Assembly: GCA_036936605.1 (NCBI GenBank)
Contig: JAUPFV010000004.1
Coordinates: forward strand, 183,166,807 to 183,230,806
Reading direction: 5' to 3'
DNA length: 64,000 nucleotides
Origin: Limnanthes douglasii subsp. nivea
Taxonomy: Eukaryota; Streptophyta; Magnoliopsida; Brassicales; Limnanthaceae
Shown here: one piece after another, positions 55,587 to 64,000 of the stretch
Layout: each line of letters starts with the position of its first letter
How positions within the stretch are numbered: the first letter of the stretch is position 1
Notes under the pieces: model-generated
What the model was told of the DNA's origin: nothing
The model's database searches: none
What the model saw: only the letters and a program-made list of their open reading frames with translations
Made by a program: the position numbers and the translations under genes

Positions 55587-57301
55587 ATCTAAGCAGACAT
55601 GGACAGCTATTTTGGTTGCAGGCTTAATAGGAAAAAAAAAAGCAGGGTAAAGCTTTCTCTCGTTCAGCGAACCATGAAAACAGGCAGTAGAAAACAGGTC
55701 TACTACCGTTGAAGAAGATTAGGAAAAAAGAGTGGGAGTTAAAAGAGAAGTTGAGTTAATAGTTAATTTGCGAAACATAAGTACGAGTATGAGTATATCT
55801 TAATTTTTAACAACCTATCCATAGTGAGCATTACAACTTACGTAGCATTAATAGTATTTATCAAATCCCTAGCCCATCCTTTGTGTTTTTTCATGTCAAT
55901 CCGAGCCCCATTAATTTTGTTTGTATCAACTCACTCAATTTGATTGGGTAGTAAACGTTTTTTTCATTTTGTATCGGCTTTAAAGGTAGTTGTCTCATAT
56001 TAACAATACAAATGTTTATGTATAAAAGGTGGACCCATAACAGAAAATTGATATACTTTGGTGTCGTAGATGCAGAATAATCATCTTGAAGAAAAGAAGG
56101 GCATATCTGAATCTGATAGTTTAAAATATGTAAAACTCAAACTTCCAGCGTCTCTCGTTTCCTCGGGTATCCTATCCAATACCAAACATCTCTTCGCATC
56201 CAGCTGTGCCAAACAATGCCTCACACCAGTTGACCAAAGAGATCATAGCCACTCCTGACTGGAAAGAAGGTTGCCCAGTCTTCTTCTACTGTTTGACAGT
56301 ATCCACTCCAAACAATCCTTATTACTAAGATTTCCTTCAAATTTTAAGCATATCCTCTCCTTCGCGGTGCACATGTTTAACAGCAGAATAGACGATACCA
56401 CCATAGTTTGGTAGCTTCTCAAGTATGTGAATTTACCTTTCATTCTGAAGTCAAAATATTCAGTCACATCAAGCACACTGGATCTGCCACGAGACAACCA
56501 AACCTAATAAAGTGCTAACTATAACTGCATTGACCACTCAGTCGAAAGAAACAAGCACAAAACATATTTCCTCAAAAATTATTCTAGTATAACTGATCTG
56601 CTTGAATAGACAGACAAAAAAAAGTGCAGGATCAATTGAAATGAGAACCAGTGACCGCCTCTGCCTCTGAAAGTATACATGCTCTGGAATTATGTCCTGT
56701 TTTATGCATATGTCTACATAAGGTTATCTCACTCTACAACTTACATAACACTAACTCAATTAAGAGAACTTCAAATAAAACCATATAAGATCGAATTGAA
56801 TTGTTAAAAGATCTTTGTCTCAGTCTATACATATATAAAGTATATAGCATGACATTGCAAAAAATAGTTCATGCCCGCTTGCATCAAAGTTCAAAATGAT
56901 TGATGAACTTAATTATGAAATGGTGTGCCAGTTCAACAATACAGACAGAGAAAAAGAACTTGCACTGTATCCAAAACAGAGCAAAAAATGTCAAATCTCC
57001 ACAGAAGCACTTGTGAGCTCATCGACACGATTGTACTTCACCGCTAAATGATAATACATTATACATACGTCAGGAAAAGGACCTGAGCATTCAACACTAT
57101 AGGCTATAGCTCATGAGAAAAACCAAGACCACAATTACTCCTAAGCAAAAGTCAGCATTTATATTTCTTTTCATCTTTGAAATGGATTTGTTGATAAAAA
57201 TTGGCTTTGAAATTCTGGAATACATATATCCCAGAATTGAAGAATGAAGGTAGGCAATTACTTGTCTTTGATTAGAAACGATGAATACATGGATGACCAT
57301 A
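55587..57301. other. Intergenic or intronic DNA without a recognised gene
   Basis: Two open stretches on opposite strands overlap near 56070-56500 (plus MQNNHLEEKKGISESDS; minus MSRGRSSVLDVTEYF). Neither shows a domain I know. Near 57030-56980 the minus strand has an acceptor-like CATTTAG then AVKYNRVDELTSASVEI and a stop, which could be a last exon of the candidate gene starting at 57502. Evidence is thin. Confidence 0.3.
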
Positions 57302-57502
57302 TTAGGTTACATAAGCTGCAAGATGAAAGAAGAAGAATAGAATAAAAGAATAATCAGATTCCATTGGAGCATAGTAATTCCCAGCAACATTTCTATCAAT
57401 ATATTCAAATAAGTATTTTCGAGTGAGAGACGCGTAGCTGTTGAGGAGTCTGAGAGAGGTTGGAGTCGGAGAAGATGAGTACACAATCCCATTCCCCTCC
57501 AT
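57302..57502 (-). CDS. Candidate small host gene, first exon or 66-residue protein
   Basis: ATG at 57502 in good context (AAACATGGAG) opens MEGNGIVYSSSPTPTSLRLL and SLTRKYLFEYIDRNVAGNYY, continuing to a stop at 57302. A canonical TATAAAAG lies 53 bases upstream of the ATG (57555-57562). The C-terminal part (FILFFFFHLAAYVT) is low-complexity and may be past a splice site, although no clear GT donor was found. A possible last exon at about 57030-56980 lies downstream in the same direction. I do not recognise the protein and propose no function. Confidence 0.4.
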   Translation of the reverse strand: MEGNGIVYSSSPTPTSLRLLNSYASLTRKYLFEYIDRNVAGNYYAPMESDYSFILFFFFHLAAYVT

Positions 57503-57554
57503 GTTTTCTGGTTCTGGTCTCTGGGGTTTTGACTCAAAAACCTCTCTTGCCCTG

Positions 57555-57562
57555 CTTTTATA
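57555..57562 (-). promoter_or_regulatory. TATA box upstream of the candidate gene
   Basis: TATAAAAG on the minus strand, in CGATATAAAAGCAGGGC, 53 bases before the ATG at 57502. Confidence 0.5.
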
Positions 57563-57989
57563 TCGTATTACCATCATTCAACTCTAACCTTTTAACCATT
57601 TTCCTATTACTGCCCTCTTTATTTCAACTTGCTTTTCTTTCCACCCCATTTTGAGACCACAAGTTGCTAAAAAGAATATGGTTTTTACATCCAAGGCTAT
57701 TAAAAAAACAGCCGGAATTCGATATTTTTTTACTTTTTTCTTTATTATTATTTCGAAGATAAAGTAGCTGTTAAATTATTTTTAATTTAGTAGTTTTAAT
57801 AGTTATAAAATTATGATTTTCTATAAATTAAAATCTTAAATTGAATTTTGGATTCAACATTACTAATGTAGTAGCAGATTTTTCAACTATCGAATCGATT
57901 GGAAAAGCATTTGAAAACCTCCTAAGTCGTCTCACCTCTTTCTATATTCTATATTGTTTTTCACCAAAAGTGGAGCAATCAAACACTCT
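57563..57989. other. Intergenic spacer
   Basis: No gene is seen. From 57841 the plus frame MNFGFNITNVVADF runs towards the LINE fragment and may be its decayed start. Confidence 0.35.
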
Positions 57990-59262
57990 ACCTTTCACTA
58001 ATGATGAAGACTATATGCAACTTCTATGGTTCAAGAGTATTGGGATGAAGGCAGATGGAATATTTCTAAGCTTGAGACTGTTTTGAATCAGGATCAAATT
58101 CAAAACACTCTCAAGTTTTGTCTTAACAACACAGCTAAAGACTCGATCAGCTCGACTCTTAGTGACGATGGGCAGTTTAAAACTAAAGCTACTTGAGATG
58201 AGCTCAGAAAAAAAAGAAACAAATCTAACTTGTATGCTAGAACCTGGAATAAAGTGACTCCTCTAAAATTCTCCTTCATGCTCTGGAAAACTCTTAAGAG
58301 ATGGGTTCATACTGGCAACGTCCTGCAAAATAGAAACTTGCAATTAGTTTCAAAGTGTGAGAACTGTAATAATACAGAAAGTATAAATCGTGTGTTTGTA
58401 GATTGTCAGCAGGCTTGGAGGGTCTGGGTTTACTATGCTGCTCATTTCAGAATCTACATCACTAAAACTATGTCTCTTCCTCACTTGGTGAGGACCTGGT
58501 ACTGGTCCACAAGCAAGGCGATTCACCTACTTACGATCCTTCCTTCGATCATAGTATGGGTGATTTGGCAGACCAGAACAAAAGAAGATGGAAATCAAAA
58601 CCATAAGCTCGGATGACATGATCAAACATATCATGTTCGTTCTCTCAAACATTGATAGTGCTTGTCTGCTAAAGAAAAAACACTAGGGTAATGATGGAAA
58701 AGTTGGGATTTCTATAGGCTGTGGAAATCACCTAATAAAACCTGATGTTCCAGTCTCCCTTAGCTGAAACAGTCCTAAACTGGATCGCTACAAACTAAAC
58801 TCGGATCGTGCTTGTACTGAGTCTGGTGAGTGCTACGATGGCGGTCTGGTCAGAGATAATGCTGGTGTGATCATCTTTGCCTACGGGAGATTCTACGGCA
58901 AGGGGAACTCCATCATTGCTGAGACCGGAAATTGTAATTGACGGTCGCATTCTACGGCAAGGGTATTATTTCTCTAGAAATTGAAATTGACGGTCGCATT
59001 CTTGCTCAAATGCTGCTTCCAGGGAGAGCTCCATGGTATCTTAAAGCTTCGATAACCTGTTGCTACAATCTGATCTTCTCCAACATGAAAGTGATTCACG
59101 CTTTCAGAGAACATAAAGAAGCAGGAGATTACCTTGCAAAGCTCTCTCTTGAATCTAACAGAAACTCAGACTTCGAAGGAAGTAAAGTCCGGGATAGATT
59201 GAGAGCGATCAAATTCCTAGAGGGTCTAGGACTGTGCCACCTAAGGACCAACTCGGAGAATT
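57990..59262 (+). pseudogene. LINE 3' fragment: zinc-binding RT domain and RNase H
   Basis: Plus strand: YWDEGRWNISKLETVLNQDQ, a short linker, WNKVTPLKFSFMLWKTLKRW, VSKCENCNNTESINRVFVDC and AWRVW (58230-58450). These form the zf-RVT module at the end of plant LINE-type ORF2 proteins. After a stop there is an RNase H-like part (LNSDRACTESGECYDGGLVR, DNAGVIIFAYGRFYGKG) at about 58790-58930. A repeated block of about 50 bp (58930-58978 and onward) extends it. Frames continue to 59262 (SLESNRNSDFEGSKVRDRLR). The upstream RT is missing. Confidence 0.7.
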
Positions 59263-59959
59263 AGGGTTGAATGCTTACCTTGAATCAATCTCCACCTCCT
59301 CCTTCGCTTTCTGTTTCAATATTCTTCATCGGATTTTGCTTCAGTTCTCCGATTCATCCAAGGATTGTTCTCGGTTTTTAAGGGTTTTCAATTTCTGTGT
59401 CAGATGGTTTTGATTATGTTCTTTGGCAAGGTTTGAGGGCTGGTTATTATTTTTTGGGTCGTCTTCGTGGATTGGATTCAGGGTTTTCTACCTGGAGAGG
59501 CAAGCTGTGAGAAGACGAAGAGAGAAGAAAAGAAGCTAGGGTTTCAATTTGGAAATTTTGATTCGATATTAATGTTCACAAGCTGTTAAGTCAGTGTGTA
59601 TTTTTGGTTAAATATTAATAAAAGGCCCAATAGTTTAATAAATAAATAAAAACACTCTACCTCAACCCATAATGCACATGAACAAAATTCATGTTGAAAA
59701 AATAAATTTACCTGCGCTATATGGTTGACTAATATTTTCCTCAAACTTAAAAATCATTATATTATATATGTTTTAATATTTTAAAGTCTAGTTGACATTT
59801 TCTTTTATTATAGAAAACTAAATTTATTTATCAACTATGTAATTAGTAAAAATAATATTTTCGTCCGGATAAAAAGAATATTTTATTTCAACTATAGTGA
59901 TGGTTGATTATCAGACTTAAAGAATGAATAAACTTTATTTTGTTCGTATATGCATTATG
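59263..59959. other. Spacer without recognised gene
   Basis: 59280-59560 is C/T- and G-rich, like a plant 5' leader, but has no gene attached. The rest is AT-rich. Confidence 0.4.
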
Positions 59960-60321
59960 ATCTCAGCGGGATCTGATATTCGTTTGGAGCTTACCTTCAA
60001 AATTAAGGGTAAGTCCATTCTGGTGAACTTCGAATACTAAGGATTTTCCTCTCAGTGTACGAAATGCATTGTTTTTTGTCATCTCACTCGCCATTATACT
60101 AAAGGCCCAAAAAGGCCCTTCTCTCGAGTAATCCTATCTTGTCGTCTGAGGAGTCTCACCCTTCTGAAACGGATCCTGAGTTAGTCATTGGTCATCAGCT
60201 TGCCCCCTTTCATGAGGACAAGGAGGATGATAGCGGAGAGGAGGTCAAGTTGCCTCCTAGAAGGCTTCGCACAGACGACAAAGGAAAAAAGGGTATATCC
60301 TCCGAAAGGACCATCGCCTGA
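59960..60321 (+). pseudogene. LINE ORF1 C-terminal end with zinc knuckle
   Basis: Frames give GSDIRLELTFKIKGKSILVNF and CTKCIVFCHLTRHYTKG, the Cys-Cys-His knuckle of plant LINE ORF1 proteins with the last Cys changed to Tyr. An acidic, Ser-rich tail follows (SSEESHPSETDPELVIGHQL, 60139 on). It ends 20-odd bases before the ORF2 ATG, the usual LINE order. The N-terminal part is missing. Confidence 0.65.
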
Positions 60322-60343
60322 TGTACTATAAGTTTGTTTCCTT

Positions 60344-63300
60344 ATGAATATTACTTCTTGGAATGTGAGGGGTCTTAATGACCCGGTTCGACAAAAAGTG
60401 TTACCGATTTTATAATAAGTAATAGTATCTCTCTGCTAATTTTAGTCGAAACCAATGTCCATTATTTGAAAGTTGATCCAATTATTAGATTTATGGCTCC
60501 CTTTTGGCATGTAATTACCGATCATTCCTCTCATCCCCTGTGAAGAATTTGGATAATTTATAACCCTAGTGTTATCTCGGTCACTAGAATTTCCCAGTCT
60601 TCCTAATTCATTCATTGTTCGACCAACTGCCACAACTTCAATACCTTATTTAGATTCACAGCTATCTATGTGTTCAATGAGGTAGTGGATCGTATTCCTC
60701 TTTGGAATGATCTTCTAACCATTTCCAACTTCAACCAAGGCATTCTCTGGGTTGCCTTGGGGGACTTCAATGCCATCCGTCATCCGGATGAGCGAATAGG
60801 TTCCTCCGATCATTGTTTGCGGCTATCGACGAGTTCAATAACTGTTGATATCTTAGTGAACTTAATGATCTTAGATCCACCGGGTTCAATTTCTCTTAGA
60901 TCAATAAGCAACATTCTCATCTCATCCTGTCTAAAATCCATCGTGTCCTAGTCAACCCTGATTGGGACAGTCTCTATCCTATGTTCTTTGCTTACTTTGG
61001 ATTTTTTCGATCCTCTGATCATACCAGCGTTACCCTTAATCTAGGTCTCCCTAGGCCTCGGAGGAAGAAACCTTTCAATTTTTTTAATATGTCGCAGTCT
61101 CATCCTCTTTTTAAAAGTATTGTTTCAAACAGCTAGAATCTTCTCGTTTCTTCTTCTGGTATGAGTTGTGTCACTAACAAACTCAACCATCTTCAATATG
61201 ATCTTACTGGCCTCAACCGAAAGGAGTATATCGATATTAGTACCAGGGTTAGTAATGCTCAAAATACTCTATTCCTCGCTCAAGCTAATCTAGCCAATGA
61301 TCCTCTCAACTCTATTCTGGTTTCCAAAAAAATTGAGACTTCTTCAAACTTCATTTTCCTGAGTCGAGCCGAAGAATCCTTTCTCAAGCAAAAATGTAGA
61401 GAAAATTGGATTAAGCTTGGTGACAAAAATACCTAATTCTTTCACAACAGCATTAAAACTGCATTTTCTGCAATAAAATCATTTCTATTAATAACAACCA
61501 GGGGATTTCTGTTTCAGCTCCCGTTAGTGTCTCTAAGGTCTTTGTTATGCTTGGCATCATGCGGGTTACATGGGGTTGGAAAAAGTTTCCTCTCTTTTCT
61601 CTACCAAAGTCAAGGACTGTGACAAGATATCTATGGTCCGTGAGATCTCTCGTGAGGGGATCAAATCTGCTCTATTCAGTATTGATAGTAATAAGTCGTC
61701 TGGACCTATGGTTTTAATTCTTGCTTCTTCAAAAACTCTTGGAATGTGGTTGGGGAGGATATCTGTAACCGTGTCCTTGAATTTTTCCATTTTGGAATTA
61801 TTAATCCCGCTTGGAACTCCACTTTCGTTGCTTTTATCCCCAAAAAGGATTCCCCTTCGGTGGTTGCTGATTGTAGGCTGATAGCTATTTGTAATGTTGT
61901 TTACAAAATTATCTCTAAAATCTTAGCCAGCATAATTAAAGACTCTTTCACCTATCTGATTGACAATTCTCAATCGGCCTTTGTCTCGAGAAGAAATATC
62001 TCAGGCAACATCCTTATTTCCCAAGAAGTCCTAAAAGGCTACCATTCTAATGCTAATGGAAAAAGGGTTTCTCTTAAGATTGGTCTTAAGAAGGATTTTG
62101 ATAATGTTCGCTGTCATCTCATTCTGGATATTCTTGTGACTACGAATTTCCCGGACAAAATGATCAACTGGATCATCAAATGCATCTCCTCACTCTCTTA
62201 CTCCATTATCATCAATGGTGACCTCTATGGAAATTTCAAAAGTAAAAAGGGTCTCCGGCAATGGAACCCGCTTTCTCAATTCCTCTTTGTCATGGTTATG
62301 CAAGTTCTTTCCAGTACTCTTAAGGAGAAGAGTAAGGACAAAAAATTCAAAAATTCCACTGGAAATGCCACAAGCTTAAATCCACGAATCTCTGTTTTGC
62401 AGACAACTTCATGATTTTTTGTTATGGTGACGTTAACTCCCTTCTCCTTATAAAAGAAACCTTGGACGAATTCTATGCGCATTCTAGTCTCCAAGTCAAT
62501 CCTTCTAAAAGCCACATCTTCCTCTCGGGTATCAATTACCCTCTTCGTGTTGAACTTTTTTCCATTATGGGTTTCCCTGAAGGATCTCTCCCAGTCAAAT
62601 ACTTGGGAGTTCCTCTCCTTACTGGGCGTCTTACCCATACGTACTGTCGTCCTATTCTTCACAAGGTTGCCGCTAGGATCGACTCTTGGACTTTCAAGCA
62701 TTTGTCCTATGTGGGTAGACTTTAGCTCATCAAATCTGTCTTATTTGTCGGGCAAGTCTATTGGTCCTCCATCTTTATCCTTCCTTCTAAGATCATTAAA
62801 GAGCTTACTGAATACCTTCATCATTTTCTCTGGTCGGGTTATGCTATGAAAATTCATGAGGCTAAAATAGCTTGGTCTAATATCACCTCTCTCATGAAAG
62901 AGGGCGGCATTGGGATCCTAGACCTCAAAATTTGGAATCATGCGACCGTTCTTAAGCATCTTTGGTTTATTATCAGTAATAATAATCATTCGATCTGGAG
63001 TGATTGGATTAATTTAGAAAAAATCAAAAAATAAAAATTTATGGGATCTTTCTATCACATCGTCTCGTACTTGGATCTGGAATAAAAAATTTCGTCTTCG
63101 CCTAGTGGCTAGCAACTTGTACAGGGTGGATATCGGGAATGGAATGAGTACATCCTTCTGGTACGACCCTTGGCTTCTTCCCACCTCTCTCGTGGTGCAT
63201 TGCGGCTCCAATATCATTGATGATTCCATACTCGAGACGAACCTCAAAGTCTCGGATATCATTCATAATGGCAACTGGAATTGGCCTTCAAATTCCAGAT

Positions 63301-64000
63301 CCGCAAGAGCCAGAAGTAACGCAGATCTCAAAGAGATCAACAGACTTATCATCTTCCTTCCCTCTCCTAATATATTTGCTAAAGACACCGACTTTTGGAT
63401 AGCAAAAGTTGGATGAATCAAGTTCACTATCAAGGACACCTACAACGTCATTCGTACGCTCACCCCAGCCATGGGGTGGGCCGGGTTAGTATGGAATAAA
63501 TACAACATTCCTCGTCACTCTTTTATCATTTGGCTTGCTGTCCAAAACAAACTTTACACTAGGGATAAGTTGCTCAGTTGGGGTTACAATACCCCAACTG
63601 ATTGTGTTCTTTGAAAATATGCTTCTGAAACCACAACTCATCTCCTTTCTTATTGTAGTTACACCCAGAGTATTTGGACCTATGCCATCTCTAAATTAGG
63701 ATTCCCTTTAGATTTCTCTAACTGGCAGTCTTGGGTTATCGAGGTGTCAAAGTGGTCTGAATCTCGAAACCATCTCCTTTGGCGTATTTGTTTTAGCGCG
63801 GTTACCTACCACGTCTAGAATGAGAGGAATTCAAGAGTTTTTGGTTCCCCTCCGGCCATCGTCTCTCTGGTTTCTCACCGAAATTTCTCCGATTTTCGGT
63901 TCAGATTCCATGGCACCAGGATTTATTGGCCTTAGTAAGTGTCTATCATATACTTATTCAATTTTTTATGCAGGTACATTCGCTTCTGACTTAGACACTT
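60344..64000 (+). pseudogene. LINE ORF2: endonuclease, RT and zinc-binding end, degenerate
   Basis: ATG at 60344 begins MNITSWNVRGLNDPVRQKV, the apurinic-type endonuclease start; GDFNAIRHPDER is at 60760. A linker with FLKQKCRENWIKLGDKNT (61378) precedes RT: FVAFIPKKDSPSVVADCRLI, SAFVSRRNISGNILISQEVL, LKIGLKKDFDNV (the usual catalytic KIDL Asp is Gly), KKGLRQWNPLSQFLFVMVMQ, and then CFADNFMIF (62400; FADD has become FADN). Thumb blocks VKYLGVPLLTG and LTEYLHHFLWSGY follow, then the zf-RVT part (WNKYNIPRHSFIIWLAVQNK, 63490; CSYTQSIW). Stops and shifts occur throughout. It continues to the window end. Confidence 0.82.

Noticed and set aside
56070..56497. Overlapping plus and minus frames of 62 and 84 codons
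   Set aside because: Both open but overlapping and without a domain, splice pattern or promoter; mentioned only in the spacer entry.

Overview
The window is a stretch of flowering-plant nuclear DNA, probably from a eudicot. It is AT-rich, carries spliced genes for photorespiration and for a plasma-membrane aquaporin, and consists mostly of decayed plant retrotransposons. The only gene I can rebuild from end to end is HPR1 (peroxisomal hydroxypyruvate reductase), on the minus strand at 35506-38015: 13 coding exons, all with GT-AG junctions, giving 386 residues and a C-terminal SKL. Its last intron, if retained, gives a 391-residue form without SKL. A PIP2 aquaporin pseudogene that has lost an exon lies at 4331-4856. 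A possible small host gene starts at 57502 on the minus strand.

The dominant repeat is one family of Ty3/gypsy LTR retrotransposon of the Tat lineage (PBS beginning TGGCGA, second archaeal-type RNase H, integrase). It is present as: A (7102-15592, plus); G (21174-31619, plus, exact 5-bp target duplication); D (minus, body about 15781-21173, 5' LTR at 31708-32033, split by G); F (39574 to about 48502, minus); C (minus RT fragment, split by A); and E (about 1060-3000, 3' end only). The four copies that keep their 3' end (A, E, F, G) share an extra gene between pol and the 3' LTR in the opposite orientation to gag-pol, with its own TATA-containing leader. In A, F and G a 35-38 bp tandem repeat separates the two converging units. 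No copy is intact. Every copy in which the protease active-site position can be examined has a different lesion there, and A and F have lost all or the key part of reverse transcriptase.

Insertions are layered. A sits in C, with a near-exact target duplication. G sits in D, and D's 5' LTR abuts the integrase of a different gypsy element (H, 32034-33117). A Mutator-like MITE (27222-28251) sits in G, and a SINE (19060-19271) sits in D. A second SINE (3794-4020) has an exact target duplication. A solo LTR (34273-34648) with exact 5-bp duplication belongs to the same LTR family as the element cut by the left window edge (1-838). A complete but inactive Ty1/copia element (48503-55581, exact duplication) lies at the end of F. 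Non-LTR elements occupy 5345-6249 (minus), about 57990-59262 (plus) and 59960-64000 (plus, ORF1 end plus ORF2).

Reading frames were judged by eye from the translations. Element names (A, C, D and so on) are local labels. Lineage and domain names are recognition calls, not database results.
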